Part shown: positions 22,309 through 34,769 of the stretch, one piece after another
Layout of the letters: the number at the start of each line of letters is the position of its first letter
Numbering within the stretch: position 1 is the first letter of the stretch
Source: Guyanagaster necrorhizus
Lineage: Eukaryota; Basidiomycota; Agaricomycetes; Agaricales; Physalacriaceae
DNA: 64,000 nucleotides
Assembly (NCBI RefSeq): GCF_019112545.1
Contig: NW_025064884.1
Location: 372,001 to 436,000, forward strand
Reading direction: 5' to 3'
The notes under the pieces: model-generated
Told to the model about the DNA's origin: nothing
The model's input: the letters and a program-made list of their open reading frames with translations, nothing else
Database searches by the model: none
Position numbers and translations under genes: made by a program

Positions 22309-25300
22309 TCATGCTCGCTTTCCAACAAACTCCCGCCAAGATTTGACTTCACTGGGTATTCGTCCTTCCGTGTAACTCCTCAGGCCACCCTGTGGTATTT
22401 TTTTCACCAAGCTCTCGACAAACAATTGAGCAGTCCGAGCATTATTCAACAGAGGCAATCCAAAGTCGACGGCGTTTCTGAAGGCATCGATTAGCTGGAG
22501 ACCCTGGAGATCATGTAACTACTTACCGGCGAGCTACGTAATCCTCATCAGTGAAAGTTAGTCCTCGAGACTTGGATAGGTTGATGACACATTGGATTTC
22601 GTATTCATCGAAGACCTCCCTCAGTTTTCGTTTGTCCTTAGTAGGAAAGAATATACGTTTGGCCGTGACGTATGGAATATCATTGAGGAATTCTTCCACC
22701 ACAGTCGAGGAGCAGTAGAGTTTGAAGCCGAGGTCAAGCAATTGCTTAGCGACACTAGCCATCTCTGGGCGAGATACATCTCCTCCGATGAGGACTCCTG
22801 ATCCGGCCTTGGGAACTTTGAACCCTGTTGTACTGAGCAGTGATGCCCAATATGCTTCATGGATATCCTTCCCGAAACTTGCTACTTCACCTGTGCTAGC
22901 CATTTCTTCATCGATAAATTCAATATAAAAGTATATTTAACAAGAAAGAAGGTTACATACCGACGCCGAGGAAAGGATCAGCACCGCCCAGTCGAGTCCA
23001 AGAAAATTGAGCGACCTTGATAGAAGTATAGTCACGCTTTTCTTTCATAAGATCCACTGGTTCAGGAACATTTTCACCAACAATAGCAGTGGTAGCCGTG
23101 TCGATGAAGTTGTGACCGAGAATCTTGGATACGAAGGGGAAGGAGCGGGATGCTCGGAGGTTGCATTCGATAACTTTAAGTGCAGCTTCCTCATCGGGAG
23201 AATTGGCTGATTTCTTGATAATCTGCATGTTGAACGGTCCGGAAATTTGGAAAGCTTGTGCGACCTTTTCAGCGATTGTCTTCAAGCGGGCCAAATCCTG
23301 TTCCGTAAGAGAGAAGGGAGGAAGAACGAGAGTCGCATCGCCTGAGTGGATGCCGGCGTTCTCGACGTGCTCAGAAACAGCGTGGACCAGGAGTTTACCT
23401 TGGTGGGCAACTGCATCAACGTCAATTTCCTGAGCGTCATCGATAAACTTGGTAATGACAACGGGATGGAGAGGTGACACTGAAGCAGCAGCAGAGAGGT
23501 TGTACTCAAGAGTCACCTCCTCATAGACCACGTTCATCGCGGCACCAGACAACACGTATGAAGGGCGAATAAGGACAGGGTATCTAGGTCATTATTAACG
23601 AGTATTCTCGGTCAGAGAGAACGAAACAATCATACCCAACTTTAGCCGCAAAGGCCTTGGCAGAGTCCAAAGAGGTCGCTTCGGTCCATTCAGGCTGATC
23701 AACATCAATACTGTCAAGTACAGAGGAGAACTTGTGACGGTCTTCCGCGTTGTCAATTTGTTCTGGATCCGTTCCAAGAACATTGACGCCATTTTGTTTG
23801 AGTCGTAAGGCAATATTCTGCGGGAGTTGACCTAGAAGACAGGTCAACAGCATCGCATCCAAAATCGGAGGTAAACTTACCACCAACGCTGACGACTACA
23901 CCTTGGGCATGCTCAAGCTCGTAAATATCCATGACACGTTCGTATCCAAGCTCTTCGAAATATAGCCTATCAGCTTCATCAAAATCTGTCGAGACGGTCT
24001 CAGGATTATAGTTGATCATGACCGTCTTTTTGCCCATGTCCCTCAGTTTCCTGGCACAGGTGACGGCACACCAGTCAAACTCGACGCTGCTGCCGATTCG
24101 ATAGACTCCACTGCCCAAAACCATGGTTCCGTGTTCATCAAAGTCGATATCATGTTCTGAGGCATTGTACGTTGTGTACAGATAGTTGGTGTTAGCCGGA
24201 AACTCGGCAGCGAGAGTGTCAATGCGCTTTACGAAGGGTGTAATCCCAAGAGATTTCCTGGCCCTTCGAACAACATCTTCAGTAGATGAGACCAAATCCG
24301 CAATCTGGGAATCGGAGAAGCCCATGCGTTTGGCACGAGTCATAAGGTCATGGCCTATAGCTTCAATTGATCCAGTCGCCTTCAGAGTATGATGTGTTTG
24401 GACAATGTTGTCGATCTTATGGAGGAACCACTGGTGCACTAAATTTAGAAGGAGCTGGATATCTAAAACTGATACACACCTTGTCAATCTTGGTCAAGTC
24501 ATGGAGTTGATCAATGGTATAGCCCTTGTTATACATAGCATATGCAATAGCGAATAGCCTCATGTCCGTGGGTTTTGACAGGGCCTTATCCAAATCCTCG
24601 GGAGAGACATATGCCTCAAAACCTTTCCACCGTGGGTCGACTTGCCTAATGGCCTTCTGCAAACTTTCCTCGAAGGTCCGACCAATAGCCATGACTTCTC
24701 CAACTGACTTCATGGCCGATCCAACCTCCCTATTGACCTGAGACGAGAATTTAGCCAAATCCCATTTCGGAATCTTCGTAACAATATAGTCAAGAGACGG
24801 TTCGAAGCAAGCCGTTGTCGTTTTGGTGACTGCATTGGGAAGTTCAGGAAGCGTATAACCAAGAGCAATCTTTGCGGCTGTGTAGGCGAGAGGATAACCG
24901 GTCGCTTTGGATGCCAGAGCGCTGAGCTCACATTAGGGATGTTTTACAAAGTTAAGAATCAGAAGTACCTTGAACGACTCAATCTGAGAACACAATGTTA
25001 GTTGAGTATGAGACTAACAAGGCGTGAAGCTCACCGGGCATTGACTTCGATAACGCAGTACTCTCGGGATGTCGGATTAAGAGCGTATTGAATGTTGCAT
25101 TCACCCACGACGCCCAGATGACGAATAACCTTAAGGGCTGCACTTCGAAGCATGTGGTATTCGTCATCAGGCAGTGTTTGCGAGGGAGCAACGACGATCG
25201 AATCTCCGGTATGCGTTCCTAGAGGATCGAAGTTTTCCATGTTACAACAGATGATCGTGTTCTAACTCAAATAGCAAGTAAGCAAACGGTTCAAACGACC

Positions 25301-26256
25301 GAAGCTAAAACGTACATCTGCACCATCACGAACAACTTCGTATTCGAGTTCTTTCCAGCCTTTCATGCTACGCTCAATCAATACCTGGGGACTCAAACTA
25401 AGGCTCTTCGCAGATAAGTCGCGCAATTCATCCGGGTCATTGGCAAAACCAGATCCGAGACCACCCAGCGTAAATGCAGATCGCAAAATGACGGGATAGC
25501 CAATGGTTTCTGCTGCCGCAAGAGCTGCATTAACAGAGGAGACGGCTGTTGATTTCGCCGCGGGAATATCGATTTCTAATCAGAATTAAGCATCAGTATT
25601 ATACAAAAGGAGGGAAAGGTTGATTTACCCTTGAGTGCCTGTACAAAAAGATCACGATCCTCAGAAACTTCAAGCGTCTGGATAGGTGTCCCTAAAACTG
25701 TGACTCCAAGCCGTTCAAGAATCCCCATCTTATCCAAAGCGATACCGACGTTGAGAGCGCTCTGGCCACCGAAAGTGAGAAGGATACCGTCTGGCTGCTC
25801 TTTTTCCAACACGTAGGCGACATAGTCGGCAGTGATGGGTAAAAAGTAGACTTCGGAAGCCAGTTGGTGGGACGTTTGCCAAGTAGCAATGTTAGGGTTA
25901 ATTAACACGGCATCTATACCTTCCTCGCTGAGAGCCTTCAATGCTTGAGATCCAGAGTAATCGAATTCACCGGCCTGTCCAATGCTTAAACCTCCACTAC
26001 CAACAACCACCACTTTCTTAACTTTGGGTCGAGGAAGTTTGGGCAGAACCTTGGCTGATATTCTTCTTGCTATTTCTGAGGGAGAACTGGGTGCATTCCC
26101 ATTATCCTTGGGAGAGTAATTTCCAACTGCCGGGGCCGCGACTGCACGAATAGGGTTAGTCGCTTTGACAAGACGAGGAACGGTGGTGTGAAAGGATCGG
26201 AGAGATATACGAGGAATATGTCGGTACGCCGACGATGCGCCTCGTAGCAAGCTCAT
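22309..26256 (-). CDS. CPA2: Carbamoyl-phosphate synthase, arginine-specific, large chain (mitochondrial)
   Basis: Makes carbamoyl phosphate from glutamine-derived ammonia, bicarbonate and two ATP for arginine synthesis. The chain stands alone, without fused glutaminase or ATCase, so it is the arginine-specific enzyme rather than URA2. The start [20 protein letters not shown] is a typical mitochondrial presequence; an ATG 15 bases further upstream ([11 protein letters not shown]) is also in frame. About a dozen exons. Recognisable parts are the first synthetase domain ([74 protein letters not shown]), the oligomerisation region, the second synthetase domain ([53 protein letters not shown]) and the C-terminal MGS-like domain. 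The last exon ends [20 protein letters not shown]...GKRA. No defect seen. Confidence 0.95.
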
Positions 26257-27673
26257 CGTCGCGGGAGACAAGCCAAATGACGACTATGACTCGAGTTTAA
26301 AAAGGGCAATAAATTCAATAACTGATTATTTTTCAGAGTTATCGTCACGTGGTCCCTAATACGGATCACGTCCCGAATTCCGAATCGCGTCCCCACGACT
26401 TTACATAATAACCACAGCCCTACCTCAACGACTTTGAGAGACACAAGTCGACAGTCGTCCGGAAGTAGAAGAATCCTCGGAAGAAGTAACAACATGCGTT
26501 GCTTCTTATGTTTATCTTGAACGTGAACTTCAATGATCACCAACCTTGATGAAGTTCCACGATGTCGAAGTATTGCTTACTACTAAGTAACTTTGTAGTA
26601 CTGCTCATGTTTGGACAAGTCATAGCGCTGATCGAAACGTTTTTACTGCTGGATACGGCGTACTGTCGGTCAAATCATGATGGGTATGAATGTCGCTGAT
26701 TCTTGTGCTCTCATTGATTGATTGATTGATTCCGGTAAATCGCTCCCTTTCCCTGCCAACACAGACCGGAAAGGTAGAGGTTTCTGAGCCCGAGGATTCC
26801 ACACATTGACTATAGGAAGGCTGTAGATCGACGCGCAAATAGGTTGCGTCCTATGCTTAGCTTCTTTCCTGTGATGCTCGACGGGTGCGCCAACGTTCAT
26901 TCTACGCGTTAGAGCGTTAGAGCTTCTGAAATTGACCGTTATTGTTCAAGTTTCCATTTATTCTATTGGTGCCAGTCCTGCAATGACTGTTGCGAGGCTG
27001 TTCTCGGATAAATGTCAACTGCTTTATACCTCTAGAATCGCCTGACCTCAGTTCCCTTGATTTGAATGTCTTCTTCTTGGTCTAGACAATCAACCATGGC
27101 GGTTCCTCAACTTCGATAGAGAGTGCAATTCCGAGCTTTGTATGCGTTTCCTCTCACCGTAAGCCGAAAGTATCCGTATCGCTCATTTCAATACCGAGGT
27201 TTTCAAGCCCTGATGAATGACATGGTTTTTCCCATGACCAGGGAAGGCGGCGTTTCATTGGAGTCAGCTCCGCTCGCCCAACATGCCTATACTCTTAAGG
27301 TATACGTGTGTTATAACGCATGTCTCGCTGGAGGAACTACGATGTCATTGAGCCAGTGTATACTCGCCAGCTTGAACTCTTCTGACGTTAATTCATCGCC
27401 AGCTCGATGTCCTCATGTTGGTGATACGGGATGCCTTCTCCGTCTGTCGCCCCCCAACCACGTTATGGAGCAAGTCATTCTCACACACGGAACTTGCCTG
27501 GCCGCCAGGACTTCGGAGGAGCAATCAGCGAAAATCGTGTACCTCGGCAATACTCTGGAATGCTGATAGACATTGAAGCATCCAGATCCGGGCTGAAGGA
27601 CTACACGATCTCTGGCTTTTGCTTAAATGCGAAAGGCGTTCGATGATACTTTGTTGACCCTCAGCGGATCATT
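26257..27673. other. Divergent intergenic region between CPA2 and a membrane protein gene
   Basis: 1.4 kb. Contains a short ATTG tetranucleotide run at 26713-26731. A 147-codon open frame at 27123-27566 (plus) has no recognisable motif, and its composition does not look like its neighbours. I do not call a gene here. Confidence 0.45.
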
Positions 27674-29805
27674 ATGGCTTCTCACCAGGTAAATGACGCA
27701 GAGAGAGGCATTGCCGACATCATTCACTCCCGGTCTCCGACAGCCTCTGCTTCACCATGGGCCCTACCCTCTCTCCCAGTTAAAGCTAGTGATTACCTCG
27801 CTAAGCCAAAGGCCCCTGCCCGACCAACGAGAAGGGCCAACCTCTGGATAAGTTGGCAACTGTGGTTTAATACGTATCGGTTCGATTAATTCCCATTATT
27901 CAGCAGCGTAGCAAACATCTCACCTATGTCCAGGAAATTCTATACCTTCGTCGTCTCTATGAATATCACAGGACTAATTCTCGCAGCTACCAGTACGTGG
28001 AAGTATCCTCGCGATTATACAGGCGCTTTCATTCTAGGAAACCTCCTCATCGCTATTCTAATGCGGAATGAACTGTTTGGGCGACTTCTATACCTCATTA
28101 TTACTACATTGTTTGCAAAGGTTCGTTCTTTAATAATTTATCAAATATCGCTGCTTGTAGCTGACACGTTGTGGAAAGTGGCCTCCTCTATGGTTCCGCC
28201 TGGGCTGCACATCAGTACTACAACACCTAGGTGGTATCCACTCGGGATGTGCTACGTCTGGATTTATGTGGTTGATATTTAGAGTGATTCTCATTTTCAT
28301 CGACCATAAGGACAATCATGACGTAGTCTTGATTATGGGAGTTATAACAAATCTAGCTGTTGCGGTGTCTATTCTTTCTGCTTTCCCGTGGGTTCGGAAT
28401 ACTTATCATAAGTGAGCGCTAGCTATTGCCTCTTCTGTGCTGTATTCATGGTTTTGTAGCGTCTTTGAACGGCACCACCGATTTGTCGGATGGTAAATTA
28501 CTGTCGTATTTCCTCCCATAGTTTGAAATCTAACGTACGATGTGTAGGCTCGGCTTGTTATGTAGTGCGTTCGGCTATTATGCGAAGTGGTTCTCAATTC
28601 ATACTAGCTTTTAGCCTGGGCGTTCGTCGTACTTGGTGACAGCTACGACGTTACAACACACTCTTGGAAACCAGACGGCATTCATATTATTAGACAACAA
28701 CAATTTTGGTTCGCATTTGGGATGACCGTGTTGTCAGTTTTATGCTTCAATGTTATGTTGTTCGCTAATTGAGCGATACCGACAGCATCATAATACCTTG
28801 GCTGACTGTCAGGGAAGTTAGGGTAGATGTTGAAATTGTAAGCCCGGTTACATCATATCAGAACATCTGTCTTATTCTGTATATTTAGCCCTCGCCGAAG
28901 GTGGTTGTTCTACGATTTGAGCGTGGAATGCAACAGGGATTGCTCGCCAGGATTTCGAGAGCGTCCATCATGGAGTATCATGCATTTGGAATTATTTCGT
29001 GAGCGGAATACACGTTCGTATTCACCTTCATTGACATGCAAGTTACAGGGAAGGGGTACACTCGAAAGAACATTTCTTGATCTGTGGTGTCCAAGGTGAC
29101 TTTACTCGCGAGTTAGTCCAGAATCCTCCTACTACTGTTTGGACAAGGCAACTGAAAGTTCGTCACAAGTCATTTCCTCGTCTCATTGAAACTCATTGAA
29201 ACTGATTGTCCATCAGTTTGCCGGCGTGTCGAACACCTCCACGTTGTACAAGCGCGGAATACGCATTTGTACTGGAACAGGTCTAGGTGCCGCATTATCC
29301 ACGTGTATACAGGTGAGTTTGCTATGGTATTCCAAGAAGTGTTTCTTAACGGCATGTTGTTAGAGTCCTGATTGGTGCGTACATGGGTGTGCTTTGCACG
29401 GCACATGTAGCTCGAGCTTGTCCTAGGTATTTAATTTGGATCGGTTCTGATCAAGAGAAGACGTTCGGTCCCACTATCTCAGGTCTCATCCATAAACATC
29501 TGGGTCCTGGGCGATCGATCTTGTGGGACTCAAAGGAACGTGGTATGCGATTGTGCTATTATTTTAGGTGTGCGCCAATTGACCTGTTCACAGGTGGCCG
29601 ACCAGATGTCATGAAGTTGATCAAGGAAGCCTACATATCGTGGGATGCTGAGGTGGTTTTCATCACATCAAACCGGTCTGGAAACAAGGAAATGATGGAA
29701 GGCTGCAAGGCCGCGAGCATCCCTGCTTTTGTACGCATAATGATCCTTCTTAGGGAATGCTAATAAGTACTGATGTTGGGTTAGGGTACCCTCTGGGATT
29801 TCTAG
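27674..29805 (+). CDS. Multi-pass membrane protein with oxidoreductase-like C-terminal half
   Basis: About eleven exons; the spliced frame ends GTLWDF-stop at 29803-29805. A soluble N-terminus (MASHQVNDAERGIADIIHSR) is followed by helices: RKFYTFVVSMNITGLILAAT, YTGAFILGNLLIAILMRNEL, a segment WPPLWFRLGCTSVLQHLGGI with HSGCATSG, VLIMGVITNLAVAVSILSAF and WAFVVLGDSYD. Then a beta-rich soluble half carries VVVLRFERGMQQGLLARISR, EHFLICGVQGDFTRE, GIRICTGTGLGAALSTCIQS, YLIWIGSDQEKTFGP and AEVVFITSNRSGNKEMMEGC. The arrangement recalls ferric-reductase-type proteins: a membrane domain, then FAD/NAD-binding-like lobes with a GTGLGA loop. I recognise it as a family often found alone or fused to NRPS-like adenylation proteins in fungi. 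Redox activity is an inference; no heme-binding histidine pattern was proven. Confidence 0.75.
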
Positions 29806-29906
29806 ACTGGTGATGCTTAGCGTGATGAATTAATTATAAACTATAATTTATGCACCTTGTACCTTGTGTAGTACCGTATCTTCGATCTAAGTAACAACTC
29901 AGCTAT

Positions 29907-30937
29907 TTAGTCTGTTGGTAGCCTCCGGATGAAAGCATAAAGCTGACGCCAATAGTCTTGACCACCTTCGTTACTCGACTGTATGCGTGCAATCATAGCC
30001 GCTTTGTCGGCTACTACCACGGAAGATGTTATTACGGACCGGATGTACATCCATAATGCCTCATGCTTAGGATACGATGAGAGCAAGGACATTGCATGGT
30101 CAAAAAGTGAGGTGGAATTCATCGATTGAAGGCTGAGTGTGCTGGACTGCAGCATATTGAAATGATGCACAAGGAGACACAAGTAATGCATTGCAGAGTA
30201 ATCGGATACATGAAGATCGACCCAACGAAGAACATTCAAATATTCTTCCTCAAGTATGCCTTCCGCAGTAGGAGATGACGTAGTTGTCACTACATCCATG
30301 ATGCAATGCATGCAATAACTTCGATGGGTCCAGGCATAGTAGTTTCTGGGATACGATTCACAACTCTGAGCAAGAATTTGAAGCTCACTGCGAACAAGGG
30401 CAACCGGTAACTGAGCATGGAGCAGAGAGGATGGCTTCGGAGGATAGAGGAGCTCAAATATCCAACGACGGTGAGCCCAAATCATGGATTGCTTCGCACA
30501 TTCACGGTTGCCGGAAATCATGGTAGCTATCAGCATGAGCTCCTTGTTGGGATCTAGTTTTCCGGAGATGATGAGTCGCTTGCGTGTATTCAACGCGGTC
30601 TGATGGGCTGAATTGGCTAGGATGATGACGATGGAAGACGCGATCAAAGCACTATGATCTTGGGCCTGCCGACGAGCTGCAGTGAACATGGCAGTGGCCG
30701 CAAGATATAGCTTATATAGCACCTTCTGGGGAACACCCAGGTGGCCTTCAGATAGAAGGAATGCAGGTTTATTTCCGTCGGGCCCATCCGACGACCATTC
30801 TTCGATTCCACCCGGAAGAATTTCAATGGACGCTCTGATATATAATTAGCTGTAAAATACTAAGAAAGAAAAGAATCGTACGGCAAATCATGAAGTATCG
30901 TCGAGAGAGAGTATACCAGTCCTTCCGAGTCCGTCAT
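29907..30937 (-). CDS. Protein prenyltransferase alpha-subunit repeat protein (PTAR1-like)
   Basis: Two exons: 30937-~30878 (MTDSEGLVYSLSTILHDLP) and the remainder down to 29907. About 325 codons. It carries the helical repeats of prenyltransferase alpha subunits, each with a W-x-x-R or similar core: NTRKRLI, KQSMIWAHRRWIFELL, SYPRNYYAWTHRSYCMHCIM, DYSAMHYLCLLVHHFN and YPKHEALWMYIRSVI. The short length and weak repeat spacing fit PTAR1-type proteins better than RAM2 or BET4. In animals PTAR1 is the alpha subunit of geranylgeranyltransferase III; the fungal role is not known to me. Its start codon lies only 67 bp from the likely start of the oligoribonuclease gene on the other strand. Confidence 0.8.
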
Positions 30938-31004
30938 GGTGGCGAAGAGGAGGATTGTTTGCCCGTGCTTTACAGACTACCGCGTGGACGGTCCTCTTCC
31001 TTTT
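30938..31004. promoter_or_regulatory. Very short divergent promoter (PTAR1-like / oligoribonuclease)
   Basis: Only 67 bp separate the two start codons if the oligoribonuclease begins at 31005. The two 5' UTRs or the promoter elements must overlap the neighbouring gene. If translation of the oligoribonuclease begins at 31114 instead, the gap is 176 bp. Confidence 0.5.
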
Positions 31005-32130
31005 ATGTTTCGCGTTCGCAGCCTAGTATATAAGCTGCTCTGTATATCGTCGTCCAAGTCTCCCCGTCTCCCTAGCACCATATTGCGTTGCAATTATTTC
31101 AGCACGCGTCCGATGGCTTTTCAAGCACCTCTCGACAGGGCTGCAGGCCCCCTAGTATGGATCGACTGTGAAATGACCGGACTGGATCACAAGAAGGATA
31201 AGATTATCGAGATTGCCGTGCGTCGTTCTGCCATTCTCTTTCCCATCTCCCTCAATCTGTCTAAAGGTTCTGATCACAGACGGTAACCTGCAGGTTGTCG
31301 ACGAAGGCATCGACTACGTTGTGAGAACGGAAAAGTCCATTCTGACTGGGTGAGCAAAAAAAATAAATACGTCGTATGATGTTCAAGGCTAAATATCACA
31401 GAATGGATGAATGGTGTACCAAAACGCACGGCGAGGTAGTAGGACTATCGCGCCGTTACCGTATTCCGGCTAACCGTGTGTCCAGTCAGGTCTTACCCAG
31501 GCATGCTTAACGTCGCAATGGACCCATGACGTTGTCAGACAAAAAGTACTGTCCTATATTCAAAAGTGGGTGCCCTACAATACAGGCGTACTCGCTGGCA
31601 GTTCCGTCCACGTAGATCGCCTGTTCCTCCTTGAACAAATGCCAGAAGTGATCAACTGGCTTCGCTATCGGTGAGAAACCGCTGCTTTCCACAGAATTCC
31701 TTTGCTGATACATATCTAGAATCGTAGGTACGTTTGCTTCAGCGTCATGTTCACTGAGCTCCTGATCCTCAAGTGCGAGGGCTCAGATGTATCCTCTGTC
31801 AAGGTAATCTCATTCTCCCCTGTATAACAATTTCTCTTATACCACCTTTTATATAGGAACTTTCACATAGATGGTACCCGGGCCTTAGGGATCGGCAGCA
31901 CGAAACCACCCACCGGTAGGTGCAAAATCATGAACTTTCCCACGTACCGACTTCCTGTTTTCAGTGCTTTGGATGATATCAAAAGTTCTATTGAAGGTAC
32001 GTATCGTCCAACTTTGAAATGATTGCATGTCCTCACGTCCAATTTAGAGCTGAAGAGGTATCGGACCCTCATTTTCAATCCGTCTCCTGCTATTGAGGTT
32101 CAATCAACTTCGACGTCAAATTCTAAATAA
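31005..32130 (+). CDS. REX2: Oligoribonuclease (3'-to-5' exonuclease, DEDDh; mitochondrial form likely)
   Basis: Degrades very short RNAs to nucleotides. The start at 31005 gives MFRVRSLVYKLLCISSSKSP and LRCNYFSTRP, a basic, hydroxylated presequence suited to mitochondria; an internal ATG at 31114 (MAFQAPLDRAAG) would give a cytosolic form. DEDDh motifs: Exo I in LVWIDCEMTGLD (Asp and Glu), Exo II around NTGVLAGSSVHVDRLFL and Exo III in HETTHRALDDIKSSIEEL. Nine short exons, including one of 8 nt (31720-31727) and one of 17 nt (31787-31803). Both are required to rebuild the conserved RYRIVDVSSVKEL segment. The end (NSK-stop) is at 32128-32130. Confidence 0.92.
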
Positions 32131-32231
32131 TTCTTGGAGGCGGGTTGCTAAGTATATATTGTACAGAGTGGGTATGGATGCGATATGGATGCGACGCGTG
32201 TACAATATCATGTTAGTGTGATGAACGACTT

Positions 32232-34769
32232 TTAAGTGATCAGGCCCTTTATCCTGCCTCTCACGACAACTCCTTCCAGAACGACTGACTTGACCTCAGC
32301 CGCCGGAGCTGCCGTTCTCCACTCCTGAACCAAGTCTTTAGCTTCGACAGGAGGGACCTTGTCGTCTCGCGTTCCAACTGTGATATGTAGTCGGCTCTTG
32401 ATGTTCTCAGCCACCTGTTCCAAAAATTCGGTTCCTTTTTGTCCGCCATCTCCCTCATCGACAAGCTTCAAGTCATCCACGGAAATGGCCATAATCCTGT
32501 CATTCCAAACGGTGCTGCCAAGCTTGAGCTCAAATGTCGGAGGCATGCCCAGCTGATGAAGAGCCATGCATCGCTCCCAGAGCGCCGTCTCTCCTGGCAA
32601 CGCCTTCTGATGAACGATAGTTACATGTGGTCTCTTGATCACCCGTCCGCTAGCTTTGAGTTGGGTCCAAAATGTATCGTTCGACAGCTTGCTCTCGAGC
32701 ACCTCAGGAAGACTGACCTCCGTCACAAGCCCGAAGTAGCGTATGGGCGAAGTTTTCGGCGGCTTTTTGTTCTCTGCCTTCTTGGTCCCCGATTTCGTCG
32801 ATTTGGGTTCGTATCCTAATGCCACTTGCAGTCCTTCGTCAATCTTCTCCTGACTCGGCTGTTCCAATCCAAGGGCCTTAACGCATCCTTCTACTGCTCT
32901 CGCTACTGCCTGCTCCATAGTGTCCTCCAGCTCCATGTTGATACACGCATCTACTTCGCTCTCTGCTAGTTCCTGAGTTTTATTAATAAATTGCCAAATG
33001 ACCTCCTCATGCGCTTTCGTCTGGCTGTCGCCGTGGAGACTCTGATGCTTGTCCCCGCGCAGCAGGACCCGGTCGCCACAAATACGATGGATAGTCGAAG
33101 GGGGTTTCAGTGAAAGAGCCCAGGACCAATTGAGCGCGACGAGACGAGCGGGCGGAGAAAAACACGATAGAGCCTCACGAAGCCCGTCACGATGCTGGAG
33201 CAGATGATTGTTCTTGTCCGCTATGACGACATCGTACTTGCCGAGCAACGAAGTGACGTTCTTCAAGAAGACTGGGGCGGCCTTCTTGACACGAACATCG
33301 TCGCTCTGAGTGTGACCGAATCCAAAGATGTGAGCTAACGCAACGGCAACTGTTGTCTTGCCTAAGAGGTTTAAATGAATATATAAATATTTGGACATCA
33401 AGCTCGTGCGTACCACAACCAGGGATTGCCACCGGAACAATGACGGTCTTTCCGAACTCTTTGGTGGCTGGCGACGCAGGACGAGACGTCTGTACCTCCG
33501 ATTTGTGTTTGTTAAGCTCCATCCAGGCGAAAAACCGTTCCCGAGTAGCAATAATTCCTTTTCCCTTTCCGAACTGGGCGAACTGTTTTCTGTCACGCTT
33601 GATCTCGTTTATGACCCAACGAACATACTGCTTGGTTTCTGGCCGCTTCATCTTTGATATGGGTAGTGACTTTTCCGATGGTTCGCTCTTTTGCCCCAGG
33701 AGCATCTTGGTGACCTCTCGCCAATCCCGATACATCATGTAAGGCTCGTCAAATTTTACTTTGAAGAAGAAGGTAGAACCAGTGGCATATGGAGGGGCAG
33801 ATCTGGGGCGGTCGCTGGTGGGTAGTTCACGGATGTGTGTACGGACCACAAATCCCTCTACTGCTTGACCTTCCCAATGACCCGCTCTTGAGACCGAATC
33901 GGTGAATGTCCGTACCGCCTCTATCGTATTCAAAGTTGTTGAAAGTGTCTTGATGAAACCCCATTCGTTTGCAAATGTATCAACGACATCCTGGGGCATC
34001 GTTTTGAATCTTTTAGTAGATTCGTTAATTCCGTGAAGATGAAGACCGGTTAGCTCTGAGCTGTATGGCAAGACATGTTCCTCGAAAGAGTCATCACAGA
34101 GCTGCAGTCCCGTTCAGAAAAGTATATGAGCTATATCAGGGAGCATACCTCTGCTACAGCAGTCCAGTTGCTATCCCACAGCGTCTTTGCAAGATCAGCC
34201 TCTGTTCGACCCTTCTGTGCAAGGTACTTGCGCAACCAGACCTCACCAACCTCTGCATGACTTTTCTCAGCATTTCCAACCTTACCGATGGAATGTTTGG
34301 AAGTAATTAGAAGCTTTGAAGGAGTAAGTGCTGCGATGAAGATGATGCAACCATTTGACTTGAGGGAAAGCAGGTACGGAGCGCTTGTATGCTTCTCCAA
34401 GGCATCCCACTACAGGCCAGGTGTAAGTTCGTGGAGCATGTAAAAGTAAAAGATATCCACCGTTGTCCAAGGAACCTCCCCAATATTGAAGAATTTGTCG
34501 TAGCCCCTGGCCACAATCCGGTGACTATTTTCCGGGAGGTCGACCGAGAAGATACCGCGAACAAGAGAGGGAAATGGAGAAGGAACATCGTAGTACTTGT
34601 ATTCGTTCATTTTCCAGCTGCACACCTTGATGGTTGGATCTGCCGGTGCATTGTAGAGGGTCGATTTGACGAGTTTTGGTTTCTTTTTTGCGAGGGAGGC
34701 GAGGTCAGAGATGAGCTGAGAATCCTGGTTCTGGGCTTTGGGATTCTGGAATAGATCCTGGGTGCTCAT
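32232..34769 (-). CDS. TRL1: Fungal tRNA ligase (ligase, polynucleotide kinase and cyclic phosphodiesterase domains)
   Basis: Joins tRNA halves after intron removal and, in fungi, the two halves of the HAC1/Cib1-type mRNA in the unfolded protein response. Three exons, about 800 residues. Domain 1: adenylyltransferase with the nucleotidyl lysine in SLKSNGCIIFIA and later motifs such as QAVEGFVVRTHIREL and FFFKVKFDEPYMMYRDWREV. Domain 2: kinase with P-loop IPGCGKTT, rebuilt across the intron near 33365-33415, then DDVRVKK and VVIADKNNHL. Domain 3: 2H phosphodiesterase with the two histidine motifs HVTIVHQ and HITVGT. All three activities therefore look intact. It is convergent with the oligoribonuclease and divergent from HRD3. 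Confidence 0.95.

Noticed and set aside
27123..27566. 147-codon open frame upstream of the membrane oxidoreductase-like gene.
   Set aside because: No motif, no splice partners and amino-acid composition unlike real proteins; most likely chance.
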